A stretch of 64,000 nucleotides of DNA from Davidsoniella eucalypti (taxonomy: Eukaryota > Ascomycota > Sordariomycetes > Microascales > Ceratocystidaceae). The stretch lies in the NCBI GenBank assembly GCA_004009845.1, contig RMBW01000119.1, positions 24,167-88,166 of the forward strand. The letters are read 5' to 3'. Each line of letters starts with the position of its first letter. Positions within the stretch are counted from its first letter, which is position 1. Of the stretch, positions 35,201-46,292 are shown piece by piece. A model generated the notes under the pieces. That model did no database searches. It was given only the letters and a program-made list of their open reading frames with translations, and was not told where the DNA came from. A program made the translations under genes and the position numbers.

Positions 35201-37831
35201 ATGGCTGCTTGCCAGTTCAGGTGGTTGCAGCCTCGCGCGCTTCCACTGCTTCCCGCATTACTAAAGGCAGGCGCCCCTCCACCGCTTCGTCAGACTCGCC
35301 AGCTCTCAACTTTACTTTCTTCTTCATCTGCCTCTTCACCATCATCTTCCGTCCACCCGCCTTCTTCTCGATTGAAGCCCTGCATCTCTGGACTGTCCCG
35401 AAGATCAGCTCTGCTTGTGCCTCGGACAACGACGCTGAGCTGCTCCACCATATTGACTCGCTTTTACGCTTCTTCTGCCGCCATGAAACCCGAAGAGCTG
35501 AAGCACTACCTGGCCGATGCCCCGCCTAGCGTGGTGCGGCTGGAGATTGAGAAGCACTTCGATGCTCTGGATGACAAGCTGAAGCGCTATGCTCATTACA
35601 TCAGCAAGTAAGTTTGCTACCTACCTAAATCATTATCAACAACTACACATATCCAAACTCTACCACTACTACTACTACCATTATGTATAAAGCTAAAAAC
35701 TAACCAACCTCTTCACCCAGGGCTTCTTTTGCTGGTACCCGTATCGTTCTGAGACAAACTTCGCCAGAGTCGGAGCCTATCTATGATTTCATCATTGCTC
35801 TGCACAAAGCCTGCCGCGGTGACTGGAAAGCTCTGGCCTCCAAGGCCGGTGTTGACGAAGCTGGCTTGGCCGCTTTCTTGCAGTATGCCGGCATGTTCCT
35901 GGGAAACAACGGTAACTACAAGAGCTTCGGTGACTCCAAGTTTATTCCCCGCTGTGACGAGTCTGTTTTTGCTGCCCTAGCCAAGTCGTCCCCAGAGGCC
36001 CAGGCCTTCTATAATGCCACTAAGGGCGCTATCTTCAGCCACGAAAGCCAAGGTCTTCTGCATCTGGGCTACATTGACGCTGGCCACACTACCACCTACT
36101 ACCCTGACTCTCCTACCATCGCTAAGGATGAGATCGATGACGTCTCTGCCTGGATGGAGAAGAAGGGCCTGTTGCCCGAGAACACCCGCCTAGTCAAAAC
36201 TCCCGAAGGTGTTTTCCAGATCCTGATTGCCTCCGCCGGTAAGGAAATCCCTGCTACTGGCGGTGACATCGGCGCTGATACTAAGTTTACTGTTGAGGGT
36301 GGTTTGCTGGACGGCAAGACCATTCAGCTTGTCTACGGTGATCACGCCGCCGAGATGAAGGCTGCTTCCGAGTACATGGCCAAAGCCCGCGAAAGTGCCT
36401 CCAACGAGAACCAAGATAAGATGCATGAGGCCTATGCCAAGTCTTTCGATAACGGTTCTCTGCTGGACTTCAAGGACAGCCAACGTTTCTGGATTCGCGA
36501 CAAGCAGCCCGAAGTTGAATGCAACGTCGGTTTCATTGAGACCTACCGTGACCCTGCTGGTGTTCGTGGTGAGTGGGAAGGTTTTGCCGCCGTCGTGAAC
36601 AAGGAGCGTACCCTTGCTTTCGGCAAGCTGGTTGACGGTGCTCCCAAGCTGATTCCTCTTCTGCCATGGAGCGCTGAGTTTGAGAAGGACAAGTTCCTGT
36701 CTCCCGATTTCACTTCTCTCGAGGTTCTAACCTTTGCTGGTAGCGGCATCCCTGCCGGCATCAACATCCCCAACTACGACGATATCCGTCAAACCGAGGG
36801 TTTCAAGAATGTGTCCCTCGGTAACGTTTTGGGCGCCAAGGGTGCTAACGAAAAGATCCCCTTCATTTCAGATGCGGATCTTGATGTTTACCAGAAGCAT
36901 CGTGACAGCTCTTTTGAGGTTCAGGTTGGTCTGCACGAGCTGACTGGTCACGGCTGTGGCAAACTCTTGCAGGAGACTGCCCCAGGTGTCTTCAACTTCG
37001 ACCCCAAGAACCCTCCCGTTAGCCCTCTGTCCAACGCCCCCGTCAAAACTTGGTACAAGGTTGGTCAGACCTGGGGTTCCGTGTTCGGAAGCATTGCCGG
37101 CTCATACGAGGAGTGCCGTGCTGAGCTTGTTGCTATGTACTTATGCTGCGAGTTCCCCGTCCTGGAAATTTTTGGCTTTGGTGACGGCACTACCGATATC
37201 AACAGTGAGGCTGGTGATGTTTTGTACGCTGCCTACCTCTCTATGGCCCGTGCTGGTCTTGTTTCTCTTCAGATGTGGGATCCTAAGAGCCAGAAGTGGG
37301 GCCAGGCTCACTCTCAAGCTCGTTTCTCTATCCTTCAGGTAAGATGATAGCTTATTATTTTGTCTTGATCAAGTCTAATTCTAACTACCAAACAGTGCTT
37401 CCTACAAGCTGAGGATAACTTCTGCAAGCTTGAATATGCCAAAGAGGATCTATCGGACTTGACTATCAAGCTTGACCGTTCCAAGATTCTGACTGCTGGT
37501 CGTGATGGTATGTTTACTCTATATGTACACATCTTAAATAACCAAATACTAACTGTATCCTACAGCTGTTGGCAAGTACCTACAGAAGCTGCACATCTAC
37601 AAGTCTACGGCCGATGTCGTCGAAGGCTCCAAGTTCTACCTTGACATGACTAAGGTTGATCTCGAATTCTGGGGTTCCAAGGTGCGCAATGTTGTCATGT
37701 CCAACAAGCAGCCCCGCAAGGTCTTTGTACAGGCCAACACCGACATAGATTCCGATGGGTCCGTCTCTATCAAGCACTACGATGCCACCCTGGAGGGTGT
37801 CATTCAGAGCTGGGTTGACCGTGACCTGTAA
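35201..37831 (+). CDS. Dipeptidyl peptidase III (metallopeptidase M49) with N-terminal extension
   Basis: Four exons, 35201-35607, 35721-37338, 37396-37507 and 37566-37831, encode 800 residues. The zinc motif HELTGH begins at His541, with EECRAE downstream as the second conserved M49 motif. GLLHLGYIDAGHTTTYYPDS and GFIETYRDP are further family blocks. DPP III removes dipeptides from peptide N-termini, normally in the cytosol. The first 94 residues are Ser/Arg-rich without acidic residues and look like a mitochondrial presequence. An internal in-frame ATG at 35483 (Met95) in a gccgccATG context would give a 706-residue form of usual family length. Two targeted forms from one gene are therefore plausible. 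Enzyme identity is certain; dual targeting is inferred. Confidence 0.93.
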
Positions 37832-39220
37832 ATCACGAATCGGAACGCCATATCCGTTTGCCTCTCCTATCTCCCCTCTTTCTTCATTTAATCATACATG
37901 AATGATTAATTTGAATATCAGCATCTCAATCGCACGAGAAAATTCAAGCATACATCTGTTGAAATAATACAGATAGTGCCAACATTCAGATACCCAGTTT
38001 TACCAAATCCGTATAGCTTCATATCCTAGCTTATCAATTCAGCATTATTACTATGTCTTGCCTTATCCAATTTCTTACCAATGACTCGTTAATCAAAGCA
38101 AGCAATTCATTTCAATTTTAGTTGTAGACATCGTCGCTGATTCACTAAAAAATTACATACAAATATTTCAACCTGCAGGAACATTTATGTTTTTTGTTTA
38201 TTGTTCTGTTTTTTTATTATATTTTATGTATACCATGACCCGTAAATAATGTATCGTAGAATAAGAGCGCAATGATTCCTTTCTTTCCGTAAGAAGATAA
38301 AAAGGGAAGAAGCACAAGCCTGGGAAAAGTCTAAGAAATAATGTGAAGAAAAAAACACCAAAGGAAAAAGAAAAAGACGCTAGTAGGAAGAATAAAAGCC
38401 ATTCACAAGATAGAAATACACAAATGAAACAGCCTGTTTTATTTGTGGTTCAATCAAGAGATAGACACTAACCTATTTTTTTTCTTACCATACACTCCAT
38501 ATTCTCCAGTCCCTAAAACAAAGCCATCAATCCGTTGTGATACCCAGCAGATATCTAAAAGACATCAAGAGTGCCTTTTCTTCTATTTGTAAGTCGTAGA
38601 AAGAAGGTGATAAAGCAAGGTTCCATAAAACAGAGTCAGGTAACACAGTCTGAAATTGCCGAGTACATGACGAAATATTCGGATGCAATTACCCCATATG
38701 CTCGATGACGAAGGTGCAATATAAAGTCGCTAATAATAGCAACTCTAAATTACATACATATCAGCGAGCTCTGTCTAAATGTACTACAGCTTTGATCATA
38801 TCACAGTCTTTCAGCACAGTTACAAAAAAAAAAAAGAGATCAAGGCTGCGTCGATTCACGTACATGACTTCTCTGCCACTCTTTTCTCTATCCAGATATA
38901 GCGTACTCATGGCGGAGTTGGAAGGATATAGACGGAATATGATGACGTTGTGAAAGGGAAAGGAAAGTGAGTGTAAATAGGTGCTGGAAAGGAAAAGAAG
39001 ATAGAGAGGGTAGTAGTACTCATGGAAAGAAAAATTATTCACGTTTTATTCTTTTTTTCCCATTGATTCCTGGTTTATGAGCCTTTTTTGGTTTCTTCTT
39101 TGATTTGTTCCCGTATCCCATTTGTGTTCTCTCTTTTGTTTTTCGAAAGACCTCTCGTAATCAATTCATGAAGCGCCGAAGACGAATTTTTTGATTGTTT
39201 GCGGGGGGTATATCGAACAT
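37832..39220. other. 1.4-kb convergent intergenic region, no gene seen
   Basis: The DPP III and eL6 genes converge here. The DNA is AT-rich with scattered A- and T-runs. Both 3' untranslated regions are expected. No frame of interest was found. Confidence 0.4.
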
Positions 39221-40296
39221 TTACCACTTCATCTCGTGGGGCTTGTCACCCTTCCGCAGGGAGAAAGAGCTGGATAGGTAAGAAGAGAGCATATCAATCT
39301 TCTTGATGTTAGCCAGCAGGGCCTTGTCAATGGCCTTCTGGTCGGCCACCCGGGTAGCGTTAACCTCCTTCTTCTGTGGAGATGTGTTAGTTATTTGTAT
39401 CCAAATCGAAACCGAGTGGTTGTAAATATCGAAAGCTTGCTCGAGTGTAGTGGGATCGTACCTGGGGCTTCTCGCCGTTCTTGAAGAAAGCCTCCTCACC
39501 GGCCTTCTGGGCCTCCTTGTCGGAGGTGAAGTACTTGGCGTTGGAAACCTCGTCAACCTTGGCCTGGTCCAAACCGGCCAGGTCAACCTTCAGAGAGGTA
39601 GCGATGACGTATCTGGAGTTGACGCGGCGCAGAGGAACACCGTTGATCTTGAAGGGACCGGTAACCAGCAGAACACCCTGGTCAAGGCTCTTGAGCAGAA
39701 TGACGCGCTTGCCACGGAAACGGCCAGCCAGCAGAATCAGGACAGTGCCGGGAACCAGAGACTCACGGGGAGTCCAGGCGCGGACAGCCTTGCGAGTCTA
39801 GATATCGAAAAGAACGAGTCAGTATATGCGCTCCAATTGTTGTAAACGGTAGGTTGACTCGTGGTGTTCCGGCAAGACGTTGGGTTGGAACTACGCAATA
39901 TTTTGATATTCGGGGAGAGATAGTATGCGGCTTTCTTTGAAGGTTGTAGTTTCTAGGATTTTATATTTCTGCCATCGCTTTTGGTGGGGTTGTTGAATCT
40001 CGAGGCTGGCGAAGTTTAATATAGTCGCAGAAATGATGCTCGAATGTAATACATTTTCGGATGTGCCGAGAAGCTGTTGTGTCGTCTCAAATCAAATATC
40101 GGTATCGGTAGCTTTTATGGTATAAATCGTCGGTATCTCATATGTCGTCCCAAAATATCAAATATCGCTTTATGCCGAAGTTCCCAAGTCTCGCCTATCA
40201 CTACTGTCAATATCATGGAGAGCAGCAAGGAAAACTCACCTGCTTCAGCTCCGAGTTGTCGTCGGTAGGGTACCACTTTTGCGCGACGGGGGCCAT
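39221..40296 (-). CDS. rpl6: 60S ribosomal protein eL6
   Basis: Three exons, 40296-40240, 39797-39462 and 39373-39221, encode 181 residues (yeast L6 has 176). The first exon gives MAPVAQKWYPTDDNSELKQ and is followed by an unusually long 442-bp intron, the sort often seen near the start of fungal ribosomal protein genes. The core has LVPGTVLILLAGRFRGKRVI, LLVTGPFKINGVPLRRV and NSRYVIATSLKVDL, all diagnostic of eL6. It binds the large subunit surface. I looked for a C/D-box snoRNA in the long intron and found no convincing C/D pair. It is divergent from hsp78. Identity is secure. Confidence 0.93.
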
Positions 40297-40687
40297 TGTG
40301 TCTGATTTTTGTCGTCCGGGTGAACGAGAATTTGAAAGAAAGAAAGAAGAGGAAGAATCAACACACAACACAGGAAGTAGGAAAGGAAGACGAGATTCCC
40401 TATCGTTGACGAATTAGTGGAACACTCAGGCTAGCCAATGGTCCGGAAACCGCCCAGTAGGATTTCGCTGTCTGTGGTGCAGGGCCACCCACACATTTGA
40501 AAATTTTGTGGGAAGACCAGAATTTCACAAACCCTCCCACTAGCCCTCGTTGAGAAGGCGGGGTGTGGCTGGCTTAATGCAGTGTGGCGCTTCAGCCCCG
40601 AAAATTATCCGTTATCGGTTACAGATAAGCTTGCACGCTATGGTGGGGCACAGATCTAAGGTTAAGCGCTAGAACCAGGCAATGCTA

Positions 40688-40700
40688 GAAGCTACGAGAA
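40688..40700 (+). promoter_or_regulatory. Heat-shock-element-like array 1 (GAAgcTACgaGAA)
   Basis: Three 5-bp units alternate as GAA, TAC, GAA with two-base spacers. This matches the nGAAnnTTCnnGAAn pattern bound by Hsf1, except for one base in the middle unit. It lies 212 bp upstream of the hsp78 start codon. Confidence 0.45.
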
Positions 40701-40708
40701 ATAGCGTT

Positions 40709-40721
40709 GAAGCTTCTAGAG
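40709..40721 (+). promoter_or_regulatory. Heat-shock-element-like array 2 (GAAgcTTCtaGAG)
   Basis: The units are GAA, TTC and GAG with two-base spacers, so the first two are perfect and the third is off by one base. It is close to array 1 and on the side of hsp78, a gene known to be heat-inducible in yeast. Confidence 0.5.
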
Positions 40722-40911
40722 TGACCGCGAAGGCAAAAAGATTAGCAATCGACAAAGCCTACTAATCCTGTAGTGGTGATATACAGCTATATATGTATAG
40801 GCAAGCACTCCTGAGCGAACTTTGACTTTTGTGTAAAGGGGTCTTTTCATTGTTGTTTACTTTCGCTTGTAAGATATAAGACAAAGACAGCTAAGCGATT
40901 TCTTTATAACC

Positions 40912-43296
40912 ATGCAAGCCCGACTGCAACTTACATCTGCAGCTCGGCGAGCTCTGCGCTCCCGAGCTATTACCTCCACTATTCCTCTCCAAGTGCCGAT
41001 TCCCGCATTCAGCGCCGCTACTATCTCGGCCCGCCACAGTCTCCAGAACATACCATTGCGACTTTCTCAATCACGCAACTATGCATCCGGTCAGGGTGGT
41101 CGGCCTCATCCGCCAGGCGGCACTCATCGCATGGACATGAGCGGTGGTGAACAGAAGCCTGCACTAGAAGAATTCGGCGTCGATCTTACCGCCAAAGCCA
41201 AGGCTGGCAAACTTGACCCTGTGATTGGCCGTGATGGCGAGATCCAGCGCACCATCCAGATTCTCTCCAGACGAACCAAGAACAACCCGGTACTCATCGG
41301 AAATGCCGGTACCGGCAAAACTGCCATCCTCGAAGGCCTTGCTCTCAGAATCGTGCAGGGCGAAGTTCCGGAAAGTATCAAGAATAAGCGTGTCATTACG
41401 CTCGACCTAGGCTCGCTCATTGCCGGCTCGAAATATCGTGGCGACTTCGAAGAAAGACTCAAGCGCGTGCTGGACGAGGTTCAACAGTCTAATGGCGAAG
41501 TTGTACTCTTTATCGACGAGCTTCACACCCTACTCGGACTTGGTAAAACTGAAGGTTCTATCGACGCTTCTAACCTTCTCAAGCCTGCTTTATCTCGCGG
41601 TGAGCTTCAATGCTGTGGTGCAACTACACTTGCTGAGTACCGCCTGGTCGAGAAAGACGTTGCTTTGGCTCGCCGCTTCCAGCCTATCATTGTGAACGAG
41701 CCGAGCGTCTCAGATACAATCAGCATCCTACGCGGTATCAAGGAGAAATACGAGGTCCACCATGGCGTTCGCATCACCGATGGGGCTCTTGTAGCTGCTG
41801 CTTCTTACTCCAATCGCTATATCACCGATCGCTTTCTCCCTGACAAGGCTATCGATCTTATGGATGAAGCGGCCAGTCATCTCAAGCTTCAGCACGAATC
41901 CAAACCTGAAAATATCATGGCCCTCGATCAAAAAATCATGACAATTCAAATTGAACTTGAAAGTCTGCGAAAGGAAAAGGATGCTACCAGTAGAGAACGT
42001 CGTGAGAAACTCGAAGGTGATCTAAAGAACCTAGAGACCGAGCGTGATTCCTTGAATAAGAAGTGGGAAGCTGAGAAAGCCGAAGTTGATTCTATCAAGC
42101 GCATTCAGAGTGAGCTAGATGCAGCTCGCATTGGTCTTGATAAAGCTCAGCGCGAAGGCAACTTTGGTCGCGCCTCTGAGCTTCGCTTTGGAATCATCCC
42201 AAATCTCGAACAACGTCTGCCCCAAGAAGGCGATGCTGCCAAAAATGGCGATAGCTTGATCCATGATTCAGTCACTGCCGATGATATCGCCGCTGTCGTC
42301 TCACGTATCACAGGTATACCTGTTGCCAAGCTGACTTCTGGTCACATCGAAAAGCTCGTCAATATGGAGGACACTCTTCGTGCCTCTGTAAAGGGTCAAG
42401 ATGAGGCTATCAAGGCAGTCTCGGATGCCGTCCGTCTCCAGCGCGCCGGTCTGAGCGGAGAAAATCGGCCCGCAGCCTCTTTCTTCTTCTTAGGGCCTAC
42501 CGGCGTGGGCAAAACAGAGCTTTGCAAGAAGCTTGCCGAGTTCTTGTTCAGCACAGAGCGTGCTGTCGTTCGCTTCGATATGAGCGAGTTCCAGGAGAAA
42601 CATACTATCTCTCGTCTAATTGGTGCACCATCTGGCTATGTAGGCTACGAGGATGCTGGTCAGCTGACTGAGCAAGTTCGCCGTAAGCCTTATGCCGTTC
42701 TTCTATTCGACGAATTCGAGAAGGCGCATCGCGACATTTCGGCCCTCCTTCTACAAGTCCTTGACGAGGGCTTCTTAACAGATGCTCAAGGCCACAAAGT
42801 CGATTTCCGCAACACCATCATTGTTTTTACGTCCAACCTAGGCGCTGATATTCTAGTCGATGCAAACCCGTTACACCCGTACAAAGAGACTGCGGAAGGC
42901 GATATCGACCCAGAGGTCCGCAATGCCGTCATGGATGTGGTACAGAGCAATTATGCACCGGAGTTCCTCAACCGTATCGACTCATTCATAGTGTTCAAAC
43001 GTCTTGGCAAGGATGCAATCCGTGAGATTGCCGATATCCGCCTACAACAGCTCCAAGGCCGTCTTGATGAACGCCGTATCACAGTGGATGTTTCTAGCGA
43101 AGCACGCGATTGGCTGGCTGAGCATGGATATGACCCCAAGTATGGTGCTCGCCCGCTCAATAGACTCATCACCAAGGAGATCTCAAATACCATTGCAGAC
43201 AAGATTATCCGTGGCGAGCTAACACAGGGTGAGACGGCAAAGGTTGATCTCACTAATGACAAATCAAGTCTAACTTGTGAAATTGCCCATGCTTAA
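40912..43296 (+). CDS. hsp78: Mitochondrial ClpB-type disaggregase Hsp78
   Basis: A single uninterrupted frame of 794 residues. About 55 N-terminal residues are Arg/Ser/Ala-rich without acidic residues, fitting a mitochondrial presequence. Like yeast Hsp78 it lacks the ClpB N domain and goes straight into the first AAA+ module. Walker A is GNAGTGKT at 130-137, with Walker B LFIDELH and Arg-rich LARRFQPI downstream. A coiled-coil middle region (about 335-430) follows. The second AAA+ module has GPTGVGKTE and LLFDEFEKAH, then EFLNRIDSF and KYGARPLNR. The protein cooperates with mitochondrial Hsp70 to resolve aggregated matrix proteins. The absence of introns and the two heat-shock-like elements upstream fit a stress gene. 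Confidence 0.95.
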   Translation: MQARLQLTSAARRALRSRAITSTIPLQVPIPAFSAATISARHSLQNIPLRLSQSRNYASGQGGRPHPPGGTHRMDMSGGEQKPALEEFGVDLTAKAKAGKLDPVIGRDGEIQRTIQILSRRTKNNPVLIGNAGTGKTAILEGLALRIVQGEVPESIKNKRVITLDLGSLIAGSKYRGDFEERLKRVLDEVQQSNGEVVLFIDELHTLLGLGKTEGSIDASNLLKPALSRGELQCCGATTLAEYRLVEKDVALARRFQPIIVNEPSVSDTISILRGIKEKYEVHHGVRITDGALVAAASYSNRYITDRFLPDKAIDLMDEAASHLKLQHESKPENIMALDQKIMTIQIELESLRKEKDATSRERREKLEGDLKNLETERDSLNKKWEAEKAEVDSIKRIQSELDAARIGLDKAQREGNFGRASELRFGIIPNLEQRLPQEGDAAKNGDSLIHDSVTADDIAAVVSRITGIPVAKLTSGHIEKLVNMEDTLRASVKGQDEAIKAVSDAVRLQRAGLSGENRPAASFFFLGPTGVGKTELCKKLAEFLFSTERAVVRFDMSEFQEKHTISRLIGAPSGYVGYEDAGQLTEQVRRKPYAVLLFDEFEKAHRDISALLLQVLDEGFLTDAQGHKVDFRNTIIVFTSNLGADILVDANPLHPYKETAEGDIDPEVRNAVMDVVQSNYAPEFLNRIDSFIVFKRLGKDAIREIADIRLQQLQGRLDERRITVDVSSEARDWLAEHGYDPKYGARPLNRLITKEISNTIADKIIRGELTQGETAKVDLTNDKSSLTCEIAHA

Positions 43297-44050
43297 TCTC
43301 AAGTCAGTTTCCAGTAATTCACAAGCTCACTCGATTTAGTTTCAACATGGCATGTTTTTTACGCAACGTCCTTACATTGTACCATCACCTGTTATATATC
43401 GTATCTTTCAATCGATATATCTTCGATTTTTATATAATTCTTGTATCATCACACATTTTGTATTATTACGATTCGGAATAATACGCATTCACTTTCAATC
43501 ACTCCAATCAATTTTCCATTACGCCTCAAACCACCACTGCTATATCAAGCCACATGAGGCTACTCCCCCACTCACATAGCTAAATTTCGGCTACATATCC
43601 CCGACGATATGACTAGCCTTTGTGTAATAGACGTCTTCTGTCTTTTAGGACCTTTTTTTAATGTGCCGAAATGTGCAAACTTATCAGTCTTTACTCTAAT
43701 GGTGAATATGATTATTTATATTTCTTTACACGCAAAATTCAATCTCGAACACTGAAGACAAGTATTCATTAGCAACCAGAAAATTCAAAACTCTCGATTA
43801 TCACGTCAAATTCTAGAGTTGAGAATAGACATATAGACATATTGTGTAGTATCTATTTACAGCCCTTCATAGCTTCTTTAGTAACTAATAAATACTCGAT
43901 AACTCAACGCTAACTTTAACCGTCAACTGCAGATTTTGGGTTTAGCTAAAGGATCAGTCAGTGTAACAAACGAAAAGGAAATACTAAGATGTATATAGCT
44001 AATTATCTTCTGGTTCATTAAAGAGCCAGATGTTGCCCATAAGAAATAAA
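43297..44050. other. AT-rich intergenic region, no gene seen
   Basis: This lies downstream of hsp78 and left of the pogo-like element. It contains the hsp78 3' untranslated region and otherwise nothing recognisable. Confidence 0.4.
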
Positions 44051-44052
44051 TA

Positions 44053-45164
44053 ACGTACTTCACCACTTCGCGGGCCACTTTTCCCCGCCACCACCACTCC
44101 AACTTCAAGACAAGTTTACTTACGCACTTACGATGCCAAACTTTCTCCGCGAGTCTCGAGTCATTCTTGCAATCGAGGCAAAGCGAACGACACCGGAATT
44201 GAGTATTCGAAAGCTCGCAAAGCAATTCGATGTCCCACGAACAACGCTCCAGTACAGAATAGCTGGAAGAGCCTTTGATGCCGATAGAACCCACGGCTTG
44301 CCGATCTTGACCCCGAGTGAAGAGGAGTCGATTGTTCAATATATCTTCCAGCTAGATGCAAGAGGGTTTTCCCCCCGGAGGGTTGACGTGAAAGATATGG
44401 CCAATCGTTTGCTCGGGATACGCGGCCTTAAATGCGTCGGAAAGAATTGGACTGACCGCTTTGTTGCACGACGACCAGAGCTCCGTACGCATTCCTCTCG
44501 CGTTTATGACTACCAAAGGGCCTTGCAAGAAGATCCCCATGTGTTGGACGCGTGGTTCCGTTTGGTCACGTGGTTCCGTTTGGTCACCAACATGCGTGCG
44601 AAGTACGCTATCTAGGACTGCGATTTCTACAACTTCGACGAGACGGGCTTTGGAGGCCATTTCACAGTCGACTCTCATCAAGGATCGAGTGACCAAGCAC
44701 CAAGGAAGCTCTCCAACACCGATTTTAGCCTCTGTTGACCAATTGGCCAAGGCTACGGTAGCTGTTAACCACCAGCTTACACTTTTGACCAGTGAGGTCA
44801 AGGCACTTTGAGAGGCTAACGAAGCCCTCTCGAAACGCCATCGGGCCAAAAGAACCCGATTACAGGATTCCCTCTTACCGGTGAGGAAGCCAGCCAGCTT
44901 TTGGTGGAAAAGGGCGTTGTTGATCAGGAAGGACACGACAAAGGTGCGGGGGAGGGTTCGTCAATACGGCGCAAAACGAGCACGCGGCACTGTCGCATCT
45001 GTCGGAAGGCCGGCCACAATGCAATGACCTTCCCAGAGGAGATAGATGCAAGTAGTTCATCGGATTCCGAGTAGAAGTAATTGATTTGACCACTTTTTCG
45101 TGGAGTTATGAGGGTTGCAAGTTAGGTAGTCTGGAAAAGTGGCCCACAAAGTGGTGAAGTACGT
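44053..45164 (+). mobile_element. Internally deleted pogo/Fot1-like (Tc1-mariner) element, 1112 bp
   Basis: Both ends carry 32-bp terminal inverted repeats, 44053-44084 (ACGTACTTCACCACTTCGCG...) and 45133-45164, with two mismatches. A TA dinucleotide flanks each end (44051-44052 and 45165-45166), the expected Tc1/mariner duplication. The internal DNA holds N- and C-terminal parts of a pogo-family transposase, but the DDE catalytic core is missing. Both TIR mismatches are C in the left copy against T in the right copy read outward, as expected from CpG decay or RIP. The element cannot move by itself. Confidence 0.88.
44133..45075 (+). pseudogene. Pogo/Fot1-like transposase, DDE core deleted, with stops and frame change
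   Basis: From the ATG at 44133 the frame gives a CENP-B-like helix-turn-helix region. It includes LSIRKLAKQFDVPRTTLQYR and, near 44300, LTPSEEESIVQYIFQLDARG, then NWTDRFVARRPEL. A short in-frame duplication makes WFRLVTWFRLVT. A stop follows MRAKYAI (44613-44615), yet DCDFYNFDETG, the start of the DDE domain, continues directly after it. The rest of the core is absent. The reading then picks up in the C-terminal tail: KHQGSSPTPI, ANEALSKRHRAKRTR and, in another frame, a CRICRKAGHN knuckle-like segment and a Ser-rich acidic end. At least two stops and one frame change confirm loss of function. Confidence 0.8.
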
Positions 45165-45166
45165 TA

Positions 45167-46230
45167 GAGGAAGCTTGCATATTGTATTATACGTAATTCG
45201 CCAAAAGCATTTGGGTTTTTTTCTACATCTCTCTATTGTTAAAGCATAATCCACATCCAGTCACTACGTGGTATTATACAAACAGGCATAAATAGGTATA
45301 TTCAAAGGCAAAAGCTATGCAATCCATAAAGATTTAGCCCAGTCATACATAGAAGAAAATATAATAATAAGAGCTAACCCCTCTTGTATATTTCATATGA
45401 TGTACATATTTACATAGATGGTAAGCCAGCCAAGTTTCGCTGCTACTGCTTGTTGGATAAGATTTTCGGATAATTATTTCCTATTTTGGACAATACCATC
45501 TTTCTGCCACTTTTCTGCCGGGTTTTCAATTACATACATACATAGTTGCATTAAAAAGTAATGAAATTTTTCACGATTTACATCGAAATAACAAATAGAA
45601 ATATAGGAATATATAGGAAAAATTGCATCAATGGTATATTGAAGCCAAAATAAGACAAGCGGTTGGCCGGTTGTCACAGCATTGAAAACCCTCGTCGTGT
45701 TCGTTCAATTTATTCAGTGATTCACCGTACTCCCAAGCATTCAACTCCCGTTAAATCGATGGTGTGTGACGGGAGGTGTATGCCAAACTCGGTTGTATGG
45801 TGAAGACACTAGATTCATTAAGAGAGCCGTTATGAGACGGCCTGCCTCTGTTCTTGAGTACAACATAGGGCCCAGTGATTTTGAGGGTAAGGTCCTTTAA
45901 TGCGGCATCTTCGGGATTGTATTGTTCATGATTAGGTTCGTTCAGTTGACGTTCTTTTAGCCATTTATATAGTTTTATATCAAGAGTCATAGGGAAAGCA
46001 GTAGACTAAAATCAAAGCAGTGATTCATGGAAGCAGTGACTAATTCAGAAAATCAGTGACAATTTATCGGAAACATATGTATAAACATCTTGCCTCATAA
46101 AGAAATATATTAAGATTATTACCTACTGTTATTTCAGCAATATGACGGTTACCGTTTCCTTGACTCAGGATACAAGCTATCACTGATCAAAAGAAAAAAG
46201 AAAAGAAAAAAGGTCACCCTGCCATTGCCG
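45167..46230. other. Intergenic, no gene seen
   Basis: This AT-rich region lies between the pogo-like element and the U6 gene. A 79-codon minus-strand frame at 45751-45990 contains KNRGRPSHN but is otherwise unrecognised and is not called. Confidence 0.35.
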
Positions 46231-46241
46231 TGAATCGAACA
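46231..46241 (-). promoter_or_regulatory. Candidate Pol III B-box downstream of U6
   Basis: Read on the minus strand, TGTTCGATTCA matches most of the TFIIIC B-box consensus GGTTCGANTCC. It lies about 50 bp beyond the T7 terminator of the U6 gene. Yeast SNR6 also has its B-box downstream of the terminator. No tRNA cloverleaf surrounds this copy. Confidence 0.5.
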
Positions 46242-46292
46242 CATATCGACCTGAACATTTGCCTCTCACAATAAACTGTAAAGAAAATTGTC

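Larger units (their letters stand above)
40297..40911. promoter_or_regulatory. Divergent promoter region, rpl6 / hsp78
   Basis: These 615 bp separate the start codons of the eL6 and Hsp78 genes and contain both promoters. Two heat-shock-element-like arrays, listed separately, lie about 190-225 bp upstream of the hsp78 start. Confidence 0.5.

Noticed and set aside
39798..40239. Possible snoRNA in the long first intron of rpl6
   Set aside because: No convincing C box with a matching D box and terminal stem could be found.
45751..45990. 79-codon minus-strand frame with KNRGRPSHN
   Set aside because: One short basic motif is not enough to call a transposon relic or an AT-hook protein.
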